Program-made: the position numbers and the translations under genes
Part shown: piece by piece, positions 14,834 to 23,280 of the stretch
Position numbering within the stretch: the stretch's first letter is position 1
Layout of the letters: every line of letters begins with the position of its first letter
Source of the DNA: Synergistaceae bacterium
GTDB lineage: Bacteria; Synergistota; Synergistia; Synergistales; Synergistaceae
Assembly: GCA_031290815.1 (NCBI GenBank)
Contig: JAISLO010000139.1
Location: 1 to 32,233, forward strand
Direction: 5' to 3'
Length of the DNA: 32,233 nt
The notes under the pieces: model-generated
The model's database searches: none
Told to the model about the DNA's origin: nothing
What the model saw: the letters and a program-made list of their open reading frames with translations, nothing else

Positions 14834-15745
14834 TTGAACACGATGCATCTCAAGTACGCGGTCGAGGTAGAAAAAACCGGCTCCATAACAAAGGCTGCAA
14901 AACGGCTGTACATCAACCAACCCAACCTGAGCAAGACGATACGGGAACTCGAGGAGACCCTGGGGTTCATGATCTTCAAGCGAACCCCCAAGGGCATCGT
15001 GCCAACTAAAAAGGGCACGGAGTTTCTGGCGTGCGCGAAGAGCATTCTGTTTCAGATCGGCCGCATGGAGAACATGGCCGAGGGATCGCCCAGGACATAT
15101 CTGAACATATCGGCGCCGAGGGCTAGTTATATCTCCTGCGCGCTGGCCGAATTCATAGGCGGCCTCCCCGAGGACAGGGTCGTGGATATCGACTACAGGG
15201 AGACCAGCTCCCTCCAGGCGATAGAAAACGTCTCCGACGGAGAGAGCGACATCGGCATAATCCGCTGCAGGGGAGAGGACGAGCGGTACTTCCTGGAGTT
15301 GTTCCGAGAGAGAAACCTGCACTACGAACTGGTCAATCACTTCGAATATCTGGTCCTGCTTTCCGAAAGGCACGAACTGGCCGCCTGCGACGTGATATGC
15401 TGCCGTGATCTTGAAAGATATATAGAGATCACTCACGGGGACGCTAACTCGCCGTCGAAACGAATCCAGTGCGGCAGCAGGATCGGCGGAAGGATATCTG
15501 TTTACGAGAGGGGAAGCCGGCTCGAACTGCTGGACAAGATCCCCAGGGCCTATATGTGGACATCACCCGTGCCAACGAGCGTAACGAAAACGTTCTCCCT
15601 GGTTCAGCGCAGGAGCGACATGCCGTATAATAATCACAACAAGGATTTCCTCGTGTACAGGAGCGACTACAGATTCATCGACGAGGACAACTTCTTCGTC
15701 GAAAAGCTGCTCGAGACGGCGGAGATCACGTCATCGATAGTTTAG
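14834..15745 (+). CDS. LysR-family transcriptional regulator
   Basis: A 303-residue LysR-type regulator with an N-terminal winged helix-turn-helix (HLKYAVEVEKTGSITKAAKRL, INQPNLSKTIRELE, LGFMIFKRTPKGIVPTKKG). A co-inducer-binding domain of normal length follows. The ORF track starts at 14798; I choose the TTG at 14834-14836 (MNTMHLKYAVE) because GAGGAAGGTGG lies six bases before it. It sits alone between two divergent metabolic operons, both of which have the same 24-bp operator at the same distance from their -10 box. It is therefore the probable activator of the complete C4-dicarboxylate/methylmalonyl-CoA pathway. The effector cannot be deduced from sequence. Confidence 0.9.
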   Translation: MNTMHLKYAVEVEKTGSITKAAKRLYINQPNLSKTIRELEETLGFMIFKRTPKGIVPTKKGTEFLACAKSILFQIGRMENMAEGSPRTYLNISAPRASYISCALAEFIGGLPEDRVVDIDYRETSSLQAIENVSDGESDIGIIRCRGEDERYFLELFRERNLHYELVNHFEYLVLLSERHELAACDVICCRDLERYIEITHGDANSPSKRIQCGSRIGGRISVYERGSRLELLDKIPRAYMWTSPVPTSVTKTFSLVQRRSDMPYNNHNKDFLVYRSDYRFIDEDNFFVEKLLETAEITSSIV

Positions 15746-15776
15746 GGAGGGTTTGGTGCGAGACATCAATATGGAC

Positions 15777-15800
15777 ATATCGATATATAAATATCGACAT
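15777..15800. promoter_or_regulatory. LysR operator, copy 2
   Basis: The sequence ATATCGATATAT-AA-ATATCGACAT matches copy 1 at 21 of 24 positions, differing at the two central bases and one arm base. It lies 31 bases after the lysR stop codon and upstream of nifJ. Its centre is 54.5 bp before the first base of a TATAAT box. Confidence 0.8.
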
Positions 15801-15842
15801 TCTAATTTTATACCTGTTCATCTATGTATATTTATCCTAGCA

Positions 15843-15848
15843 TATAAT
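15843..15848 (+). promoter_or_regulatory. -10 box of the nifJ operon promoter
   Basis: A perfect TATAAT without a recognisable -35 box. The predicted start near 15855 puts the upstream LysR operator at about -66, as expected for LysR activation. The resulting leader of about 245 nt contains a small GCGGCT-GGAC-AGCCGC hairpin at 16003-16018 and an alternative TATAAT-like box near 15932. Otherwise I see nothing clear in 15849-16099. Confidence 0.6.
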
Positions 15849-16099
15849 TAGCACGTTTCCGTAATATGCATCGTGTGAGGTGTGCGGCTTATATTCGCCG
15901 TTTCTACCGAATATCTTTCCTGAAAAACAGAGTTATAATCCTTGCGGATTACGCAAAAATGCGGAAAACGCACTGAGGAGGGGAATCGAACACTGCAACC
16001 CCGCGGCTGGACAGCCGCATGTCACGGAGCATGGGGAAGGAGCTTTGGCCGGCGTCACATGGCATATCAAAGCACAGTATTAAGGGAGGTATAGACATT

Positions 16100-19000
16100 A
16101 TGTCATCGCGGTCCAACGTAACTCTCGACGGCAACGAAGCAGCGGCTTACGTTGCCCACGCAACAAACGAGGTAATTTCCATATATCCGATAACCCCATC
16201 GTCGAACATGGGCGAGTGGGCCGATCAGTGGAGCTCGGAGGAGCGGCCAAACATCTGGGGGACGGTTCCAAGCGTCGTCGAGATGCAGAGCGAGGCGGGA
16301 GCGGCAGGGGCTTATCACGGCGCGCTGCAGAGCGGGGCCCTCGGGACGACGTTCACAGCGTCCCAGGGACTGCTTCTCATGATACCAAACATGTTCAAGA
16401 TCGCCGGCGAGCTGACCAGCACCGTAATGCACGTCTCGGCCCGCACCGTGGCGACCCACGCGCTCTCGATATTCGGCGATCACTCGGACGTCATGGCGAC
16501 GCGCTCCACCGGCTGGGCGATGCTCTGCTCGAGCTCGGTGCAGGAGGTAATGGACATGGCGCTCATATCGCAGATGGCGACGCTCGAGGGCCGGGTTCCG
16601 ATCCTTCACTTCTTCGACGGATTCCGCACCAGCCATGAGGTCATGAAGGTCGAGCAGATAACATACGACGACATGAAGGCCCTGATCGACAACGATCTCG
16701 TTCACAAACACCGCGCGCGCAGGCTCACCCCGGACAGCCCCGAGCTCAGGGGATCGGCGCAGAATCCGGACACGTTCTTCCAGTCCCGCGAGGCTTGCTC
16801 CCCATACTTCGACAGGATGCCCGGCATAGTTCAGAGGGCGATGGACCGTTTCGCCGAGAGGGTTGGCCGCAAATATCACCTGTTCGACTATTTCGGAGCG
16901 CCGGATGCCGAGCGCGTCATCGTGATAATGGGAAGCGGGGGCTACGTCGCCCGCGAGGCGGCGGATCACCTGTCCGCTAAAGGCGAGAAGGTCGGGCTGC
17001 TGCTGATTCGGCTCTACCGGCCATTCGACGTCGAAGCGTTCAAAAAAGCTCTGCCCAAAACCGTGCGCAGCATAGCCGTGCTCGACCGCTGCAAAGACCC
17101 GGCGGCCCCAGGCGAGCCCCTTTATATGGATGTAGTAGAGGCCTTGTCTGACAGGCACGACATCACCATCGTCGGAGGGCGTTACGGCCTGTCGTCCAAG
17201 GACTTCACCCCGGCCATGGTAAAGGCCGTCTACGACGAACTTGGCCGCGGCGAGCCGAAGAACGGGTTCACGGTCGGAATCGACGACGATGTCGCGCACA
17301 GCAGCCTGAAGTTCGATCCAGGCTTCTCCACCGAGGACGCGAAGTGCGTGCGCTGTCTCTTCTACGGGCTCGGCGCGGATGGAACGGTCGGGGCAAACAA
17401 AAATTCCATCAAGATAATAGGAGAGGACACCGACTTCCACGCCCAGGGCTATTTCGAATACGACTCCAAGAAATCCGGAGGAATCACCACCAGCCATCTT
17501 CGCTTCGGCCCCAACCCCATATACGCGTCATACTTCATAAGCAGGGCAAACTTCGTCGCATGTCACCAGTTCTCCTTCCTCGAACGCTACGACATGCTGA
17601 GGAACGCGGTGGACGGCGCGACGTTCCTCCTGAACAGCCCCTATGACAAGGGTGAAGTGTGGAACAGGCTGCCGCTCAAGGTTCAAAAACAGATAATCGC
17701 CAAGAAGATAAAACTGTACACGATAGACGCCATCAAGATAGCGAAGGAGACGGGCATGGGCGGGCGCATCAACACCATCATGCAGACGTGCTTCTTCGCG
17801 ATAAGCGGCGTCCTGCCCAAAGATGTGGCGATAGACGCCATAAAGAAGTCCATCAAGAAGACATACAGCCGCAAGGGCGACGAGGTCGTGAAGCAGAACG
17901 TGAGCGCCGTGGACTCTACGCTGGCCAATCTCTTCGAGGTCGCCATTCCAAGCGCGGCGTCGAGCTCGTTCGACGTCAGGGACGCCGTGGCGTCAGACTC
18001 CCCTGAATTTGTCCGCACTGTGCTGGCCCCGATGATGATAAACGAAGGCGACTCCCTGAAGGTCTCGCACATGCCGGTGGACGGCAGTTACCCGACCGGC
18101 ACCACTCAGTACGAGAAGCGCAACGTTGCTATAGACATCCCCGTTTGGGACCCGTCGGTCTGCATCCAGTGCGGCAAGTGCGCTCTCGTCTGTCCGCACG
18201 CCACAATACGGGCCAAGGTGTACGACGCGGCGATCCTGAACAGCGCGCCGGCAACGTTCAAGTCCGTCAACGCGAACTGGAAGAACTTCGCCGGTAAGAA
18301 GTACACGGTTCAGGTGGCGCCTGAGGACTGCATAGGATGCGGGCTCTGCGTCCAGAACTGTCCTGCTAAGAACAAGCAGTCCGAGGGAAAGAAGGCCATC
18401 AACATGGCCCCGCAGCTTGACCTGCGCGAGACTGAGCGCGCCAACTGGGAGTTCTTCATGGGGATACCGGACGTCGACCGCAACGAGCTCAACCACTCAT
18501 CGGTCAAGGACGTTCAGCTCCTGCACCCGCTGTTCGAGTTCTCCGGCGCGTGCGGCGGATGCGGCGAGACCCCGTATCTCAAGCTCTTGTCGTCCCTGTT
18601 CGGCGACAGGGCCCTCATCGCAAACGCGACCGGATGCAGCTCCATATACGGAGGCAACCTGCCGACCACGCCGTGGACGAACAACAGCGAAGGGCGAGGC
18701 CCGGCATGGTCGAACTCGCTGTTCGAGGACTGCGCGGAGTTCGGACTCGGATTCCGCCTCACTCTCGACAAACACCTCGAGTTCGCCTCTGAGCTCTTGA
18801 AAAAACTATCGGGCGAGGTGGGGACCGACCTGGCGGAACAGATCCTGAACGCGAGCCAGGCGACCGAGAAAGAAATACTGGAACAGCGAAAGAGGGTGAG
18901 CATCCTCAAGGAAAAGTTGAGCAAACTGAGCAGTCCCGAAGCCGTCGAGCTCGCGACCGTTGCCGACACGCTCACCAAAAAGTGCGTATGGGCGATAGGC

Positions 19001-19636
19001 GGCGACGGATGGGCATACGATATCGGCTACGGAGGGCTGGACCACGTGCTGGCGTCCGGCCGCAACATCAATGTCCTCGTGCTCGACACCGAGGTCTACT
19101 CCAACACCGGCGGCCAGATGTCGAAATCCACCCCGCGCGGCGCCATTGCGAAGTTCGCGGCGGCCGGCAAGAGACAGGGCAAGAAGGATCTGGCGCTGAT
19201 GGCCATGGCCTACGGTACGGTGTACGTCGGGCGGGTCGCGATGGGCGCGAACGACGCTCACACGGTGAAGACCTTCCTGGAGGCGGAAGCCTACGAGGGC
19301 ACGTCGATAATCATAGCCTACAGCCACTGCATAGCCCACGGCATAGAGATGCACAAGGGCCTCGAACAGCAGAAAAAAGCCGTCGATTCAGGACACTGGA
19401 TCCTCATGCGGTACAATCCGGCTCTGGCGCTCGAAGGAAAGAATCCGCTCACAATAGACAGCAAGGCTCCGACGATTCCTCTCTCGGATTACATTTACGA
19501 GGAGGTCCGATACAAGGCGCTCCAGATGTCGAGGCCCAAGGAGGCGGCTCTGCTCCTGGCCGAGGAGGAGCGGGACCTGAGGGCGAAGTGGCGTTATTAT
19601 CAGCACCTCGCAGCTATGGATTACTCAGAAAAGTAG
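16100..19636 (+). CDS. nifJ: Pyruvate:ferredoxin (flavodoxin) oxidoreductase, single-chain
   Basis: A full-length 1178-residue homodimeric-type PFOR: pyruvate + CoA + oxidised ferredoxin = acetyl-CoA + CO2 + reduced ferredoxin. Domain order is typical. The N-terminal pyrimidine-binding domain has NVTLDGNEAAAYVAHATNEV and YPITPSS. A gamma domain and the linker follow, then two [4Fe-4S] motifs CIQCGKCALVCP (~690) and CIGCGLCVQNCP (~747). The TPP domain has CGGCGETPY, CSSIYGGNLPTTP and GDGWAYDIGYGGLDH with NTGGQ. The start is the ATG at 16100-16102 after GGGAGG; the track start at 16019 lacks a ribosome site and adds 27 unrelated residues. It opens the plus-strand operon and would produce or use the reduced ferredoxin exchanged with the Hdr/Flx complex. 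Confidence 0.97.
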   Translation: MSSRSNVTLDGNEAAAYVAHATNEVISIYPITPSSNMGEWADQWSSEERPNIWGTVPSVVEMQSEAGAAGAYHGALQSGALGTTFTASQGLLLMIPNMFKIAGELTSTVMHVSARTVATHALSIFGDHSDVMATRSTGWAMLCSSSVQEVMDMALISQMATLEGRVPILHFFDGFRTSHEVMKVEQITYDDMKALIDNDLVHKHRARRLTPDSPELRGSAQNPDTFFQSREACSPYFDRMPGIVQRAMDRFAERVGRKYHLFDYFGAPDAERVIVIMGSGGYVAREAADHLSAKGEKVGLLLIRLYRPFDVEAFKKALPKTVRSIAVLDRCKDPAAPGEPLYMDVVEALSDRHDITIVGGRYGLSSKDFTPAMVKAVYDELGRGEPKNGFTVGIDDDVAHSSLKFDPGFSTEDAKCVRCLFYGLGADGTVGANKNSIKIIGEDTDFHAQGYFEYDSKKSGGITTSHLRFGPNPIYASYFISRANFVACHQFSFLERYDMLRNAVDGATFLLNSPYDKGEVWNRLPLKVQKQIIAKKIKLYTIDAIKIAKETGMGGRINTIMQTCFFAISGVLPKDVAIDAIKKSIKKTYSRKGDEVVKQNVSAVDSTLANLFEVAIPSAASSSFDVRDAVASDSPEFVRTVLAPMMINEGDSLKVSHMPVDGSYPTGTTQYEKRNVAIDIPVWDPSVCIQCGKCALVCPHATIRAKVYDAAILNSAPATFKSVNANWKNFAGKKYTVQVAPEDCIGCGLCVQNCPAKNKQSEGKKAINMAPQLDLRETERANWEFFMGIPDVDRNELNHSSVKDVQLLHPLFEFSGACGGCGETPYLKLLSSLFGDRALIANATGCSSIYGGNLPTTPWTNNSEGRGPAWSNSLFEDCAEFGLGFRLTLDKHLEFASELLKKLSGEVGTDLAEQILNASQATEKEILEQRKRVSILKEKLSKLSSPEAVELATVADTLTKKCVWAIGGDGWAYDIGYGGLDHVLASGRNINVLVLDTEVYSNTGGQMSKSTPRGAIAKFAAAGKRQGKKDLALMAMAYGTVYVGRVAMGANDAHTVKTFLEAEAYEGTSIIIAYSHCIAHGIEMHKGLEQQKKAVDSGHWILMRYNPALALEGKNPLTIDSKAPTIPLSDYIYEEVRYKALQMSRPKEAALLLAEEERDLRAKWRYYQHLAAMDYSEK

Positions 19637-19642
19637 TATTAT

Positions 19643-19683
19643 TTATCCGCCGCCGGCAGACGCTTCGACCCGGCGGCGGATAA
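19643..19683 (+). other. GC-rich stem-loop between nifJ and the 5S gene
   Basis: A perfect 14-bp stem, TTATCCGCCGCCGG / CCGGCGGCGGATAA, with a 13-nt loop lies just after the nifJ stop. No T-run follows, so it is probably not a full terminator. An mRNA-stabilising or partial attenuating hairpin that sets a higher level of nifJ than of the genes behind it is plausible. Confidence 0.7.
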
Positions 19684-19731
19684 TTGATATCCGCAAAATA
19701 AATTTTACTTAGGGAAGTGACCGAATCAATT

Positions 19732-21231
19732 ATGGAAGAGAAGGCGCAGAAATCAACCAACACAGGCAAGACGAGAGGCCCCGAGGAAAAACGCGCTGAA
19801 CCTCAGGCTGCATCAGCGCCCAGCGGCGCGGAGACGAAAAAGAGGAAGATCGGCATAACCGAGACTGGGTTCAGAGACGCCCACCAGTCGATAATGGCGA
19901 CGCGCCTGCGCACATCTGACATGCTTCCGATATGCGAGGCCATTGACGAGGTCGGCTACCATTCAATCGAGATGTGGGGAGGGGCGACGTTTGACTCGGC
20001 AATGAGATTTCTCGACGAGGATCCATGGGAGCGCCTCCGCGAGATAAGAAAGCGGGTCAAGAAGACCAAACTCCAGATGCTCCTGCGCGGACAGAACCTC
20101 CTTGGCTACCGCCACTATGCAGACGACGTGGTCCGCGAGTTCGTAAAGCGCATGATCGGCAACGGCATCGACATAGTCAGGATTTTCGACGCGCTGAACG
20201 ATCTGAGAAACACCGAGATAGCGGCGGATCAGGTGAAACGCGAGGGCGGTCATCTTCAGCTGGCCATATCGTACACGATCTCGCCCGTTCACACGCTCGA
20301 CCTATTCGCCAAACAGGCCAGGGACATGGCGGACATGGGCGCCGATTCGATATGCATCAAGGACATGGCCGGACTGCTCACTCCGGTAGCGGCGCACTCC
20401 CTCGTAAAGGCGATAAAGGAGAAGGTCGATCTGCCGGTGCAGCTTCACAGCCACTACACTACCGGCCTGGCGGCGATGGCGTATCTGGACGGGCTCGAGG
20501 CGGGGGCTGACGTCTGCGACTGCGCCATATCCCCATTTGCTATGGGGACAAGCCAGCCCGCTACCGAGACTATAGTCGCGGCGCTCGCCAACGGCCCGCT
20601 CGACACCGGGTTGTCCTTGGAAAAGCTGCTTCCCGTGGCGAACCACTTCGAAACGCTCAAGAAGAAGTACAGCAGCATAATAATGGGAGTGTCGGGAGTC
20701 GATATAAACATACTGCTGTATCAAATACCGGGCGGCATGTACTCCAACCTCCAGAGCCAGCTCAAGGAGGGCAACGCCCTTCACAAGCTGAAGGATGTGC
20801 TGGAGGAGGTTCCCCGCGTCCGCAAGGAGATGGGATATCCCCCGCTCGTTACGCCGACAAGCCAGATCGTCGGAACACAGGCCGCGATGAACGTATTGGT
20901 GGGCGAGCGATGGAAGGTGATACCCAAGGAGGTCAGGCAGTATTTATTGGGCCATTACGGCCGCACGCCGGCGCCGGTGGACCCCGAGATACAAAAGAAG
21001 GCGACAGAGGGCGAGGAACCCATCACATGCAGGCCGGGCGAGAAGATAAAGGCAGAGATGGACAAACTTCGCGAGGAGGCCAGCAGTTGGTGCCTGCAGC
21101 CCGAGGATGTCCTCTCCTATGCCATGTTCCCGCAGGTTGCCGCCGAGTTCCTCAAGAAAAAATTCGCCAGGGTGACAATGGTGAACGTCGGATTGGACAG
21201 CCCTATAGAGGATGGATCATATCCTGTTTAA
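19732..21231 (+). CDS. Biotin-dependent carboxyltransferase, transcarboxylase 5S / oxaloacetate decarboxylase alpha type
   Basis: A 499-residue PycB/5S-type subunit that moves a carboxyl group between biotin and pyruvate/oxaloacetate. Motifs: TGFRDAHQSIMATR (~45), WGGATFDSAMRFL (~82), LLRGQNLLGYRHY (~115), a candidate carbamylated lysine in SICIKDMAGL (~200) and metal ligands in QLHSHYTTG (~233). A conserved C-terminal PYC-like domain follows. There is no C-terminal biotinyl domain (no AMKM), so a separate carrier protein is needed. The first ~40 residues are a charged, Pro/Ala/Lys-rich tail of unknown use. The chosen ATG (19732-19734) follows AGGGAAGTGA at a rather long distance; the track start is a GTG at 19717. 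Grouping with a 12S-type gene favours a transcarboxylase. Confidence 0.88.
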   Translation: MEEKAQKSTNTGKTRGPEEKRAEPQAASAPSGAETKKRKIGITETGFRDAHQSIMATRLRTSDMLPICEAIDEVGYHSIEMWGGATFDSAMRFLDEDPWERLREIRKRVKKTKLQMLLRGQNLLGYRHYADDVVREFVKRMIGNGIDIVRIFDALNDLRNTEIAADQVKREGGHLQLAISYTISPVHTLDLFAKQARDMADMGADSICIKDMAGLLTPVAAHSLVKAIKEKVDLPVQLHSHYTTGLAAMAYLDGLEAGADVCDCAISPFAMGTSQPATETIVAALANGPLDTGLSLEKLLPVANHFETLKKKYSSIIMGVSGVDINILLYQIPGGMYSNLQSQLKEGNALHKLKDVLEEVPRVRKEMGYPPLVTPTSQIVGTQAAMNVLVGERWKVIPKEVRQYLLGHYGRTPAPVDPEIQKKATEGEEPITCRPGEKIKAEMDKLREEASSWCLQPEDVLSYAMFPQVAAEFLKKKFARVTMVNVGLDSPIEDGSYPV

Positions 21232-21301
21232 CCTAAAACGCGGGGAATGGTATAAAATGAGATAAGGTGCAAGTAACTACTAAAATAAGGAGTTGGTTGC
21301 G

Positions 21302-22801
21302 GTGAGTGATATCAAGGAACTCATTGGGGACAAAAAACTGCATGGCAAGATAACATCGGCCGAGGAAGCGGCGCGCATCATCAAAAAGGATATGACACTG
21401 GGATGCAGCGGATTTACTCCGTCGGGGTACCCAAAGGTCGTTCCTACGGCTCTCGCGAAGAGGGCGGAGGCTGAGGGACCGATACCGGTTGGAATATGGA
21501 CTGGCGCGTCGACCGGGCCGGAGCTTGACGGTGTGCTCGCCAGCACCGGGTGCATAAAAAAAAGATTCCCCTACCAGACTAACGATGCCATACGCAAGGG
21601 GATCAACGAGGGTGACATCCAGTTCGCGGATGTCCATCTCTCTCACTGCGCCCAGAACATCAGGTACGGTTTCTACGGAAAGATCGACGTCGCCATCATA
21701 GAGGCCATCCGCATCACCCCTGAGGGCGGCATAATCCCGACGTCATCGGTCGGAAACTCCAACGCGTTCGTAGAGGTCGCGGACAAGGTGATCGTCGAGA
21801 TAAACACCGTCCAGCCGCAGGGGCTCGACGGCATTCACGACATATACTCGCCGGAGAACCCCCCGCACAGAAAACCGATTCCGATAACCAACGTTCACGA
21901 CAGGATAGGCACGACCTATATCCCGTGCGACCCGGCGAAGATCGTAGCGATAGTGGCCTCCGACGTCAAGGATTCTCAGAGACCTCTGGCCCCGGCCGAC
22001 GAGATAAGCAGCAAGATGGCGGCCAACCTCATAGACTTCCTCAGCGTCGAGGCAAACGCCGGCAAATTGCCAAAGGGGCTCCTTCCGCTCCAGTCCGGCG
22101 TGGGCAATATCGCCAACGCAGTGCTGGAGGGGCTGGTCGCGTGGCCGACAGACGGCCTTACGGTCTACACCGAGGTCATCCAGGACTCCGTCTTCGAGCT
22201 GCTGGACACGGGCAAGATCGCGTTTGCGTCGAGCACGGCGCTGACACCCAGCCCGGACGGCGCGGCGAAGTATTATCCGCGCATCAACGAGTTCAAGGAT
22301 CGCATTGTCCTGCGCCCGCAGGAGATAAGCAACAATCCAGAAGTCATCAGGCGTCTCGGGCTGATAGCCATGAACACGGCTGTGGAGGTCGACATATACG
22401 GACACGTTAATTCGACGATGGCCGGCGGAACGAGAATGCTGAACGGCATAGGCGGTTCCGGGGACTTCGCGAGGAACGCGTATCTGACCGTGTTCCTGTG
22501 CCCGTCGACATCGGGTGGCGGAAAGATATCCAAGGTCGTTCCGTTCTGCTCCCACGTGGATCACACCGAGCACGACGTGGACCTGATAGTGACCGAGTAT
22601 GGCGTAGCCGACCTGCGCGGGCTCTCCCCCAGGGAGAGGTCCCGCGAGATAATCGAACGCTGCGCTCACCCAGATTATAAAGAGCCTCTCCGCGACTACA
22701 AGCGCCGCGCGGAGGAGGGCAAGGGACACGAGCCTCACCTGCTTGGCGAGGCCTTTTCATGGCACGAGAGGCTGAGAACCAACGGCACGATGAAGAAGTA
22801 A
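21302..22801 (+). CDS. Acetyl-CoA hydrolase/transferase family: succinate-type CoA-transferase
   Basis: A 499-residue class I CoA-transferase of the Cat1/AarC/ScpC group, moving CoA between acetyl-, propionyl- or succinyl-CoA and an acid. The catalytic glutamate is in TEVIQDS (~291), and the CoA-site glycine motif NGIGGSGDFARNAY lies near 396-409. The N-terminal half reads GCSGFTPSGYPKVVP. The start is the GTG at 21302-21304, nine bases after AAGGAG; the track TTG is too close to the ribosome site. In this operon it most likely activates succinate at the expense of propionyl-CoA or acetyl-CoA. It replaces an ATP-dependent succinyl-CoA synthetase, which is absent from the window. Exact acyl-CoA preference is not readable. 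Confidence 0.9.
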   Translation: MSDIKELIGDKKLHGKITSAEEAARIIKKDMTLGCSGFTPSGYPKVVPTALAKRAEAEGPIPVGIWTGASTGPELDGVLASTGCIKKRFPYQTNDAIRKGINEGDIQFADVHLSHCAQNIRYGFYGKIDVAIIEAIRITPEGGIIPTSSVGNSNAFVEVADKVIVEINTVQPQGLDGIHDIYSPENPPHRKPIPITNVHDRIGTTYIPCDPAKIVAIVASDVKDSQRPLAPADEISSKMAANLIDFLSVEANAGKLPKGLLPLQSGVGNIANAVLEGLVAWPTDGLTVYTEVIQDSVFELLDTGKIAFASSTALTPSPDGAAKYYPRINEFKDRIVLRPQEISNNPEVIRRLGLIAMNTAVEVDIYGHVNSTMAGGTRMLNGIGGSGDFARNAYLTVFLCPSTSGGGKISKVVPFCSHVDHTEHDVDLIVTEYGVADLRGLSPRERSREIIERCAHPDYKEPLRDYKRRAEEGKGHEPHLLGEAFSWHERLRTNGTMKK

Positions 22802-22831
22802 CTCTTTTTGCATAACGAGGGGGGTATTGGA

Positions 22832-23233
22832 GTGAAGACGACTGTCATCGATCACATAGGAATCGCGGTTAACAGCATCGAGGAATCGCTCAAGTTCTGG
22901 GAGGGCACGCTCGGCGTAAAGTGCGCCGGAGTAGAGACCGTGGAGGACCAGAAGGTTAAGACGGCATTCCTCCCCATAAAGGAGTCCGAGCTGGAGCTTC
23001 TCGAGGCGACGTCGCCCGAAAGCCCGGTCGCGAAATTCATAGAGAAGAAGGGCGAGGGAATCCATCACGTCGCGATACGAGTGGACAACCTCGAGGAAGC
23101 GCTCTCCGAACTGAAGAAGAAGGGCGTAAAACTGATAGACGAGACCCCGCGCAAGGGAGCCGGCGGAGCTATGATCGCCTTCCTCCATCCAAAGGCGACA
23201 GGCGGTATTCTGCTTGAACTGAGCCAAAGATAG
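22832..23233 (+). CDS. mce: Methylmalonyl-CoA epimerase
   Basis: A 133-residue glyoxalase-fold protein that interconverts (R)- and (S)-methylmalonyl-CoA. Family signatures are the N-terminal DHIGIAV (first metal histidine), [19 protein letters not shown] (second metal histidine) and the C-terminal GILLELSQ with the last glutamate ligand. The chosen start is the GTG at 22832-22834, seven bases after GAGGGGGG; the tool's longer start is unsupported. It lies between the CoA-transferase and the 12S-type carboxyltransferase, which confirms the methylmalonyl-CoA pathway assignment. Confidence 0.95.
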   Translation: MKTTVIDHIGIAVNSIEESLKFWEGTLGVKCAGVETVEDQKVKTAFLPIKESELELLEATSPESPVAKFIEKKGEGIHHVAIRVDNLEEALSELKKKGVKLIDETPRKGAGGAMIAFLHPKATGGILLELSQR

Positions 23234-23280
23234 GAAGACCGATTTGACATTAGAGGTCTGATTAAGGAGGTTTATCTGGT

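Noticed and set aside
16019-16099. Longer nifJ start giving 27 extra residues
   Set aside because: No ribosome binding site; homologues begin at the position of the ATG at 16100, which has GGGAGG upstream.
16103-17497. 464-residue minus-strand ORF opposite nifJ
   Set aside because: Antisense shadow of nifJ with no recognisable domain; nifJ motifs run through the whole region.
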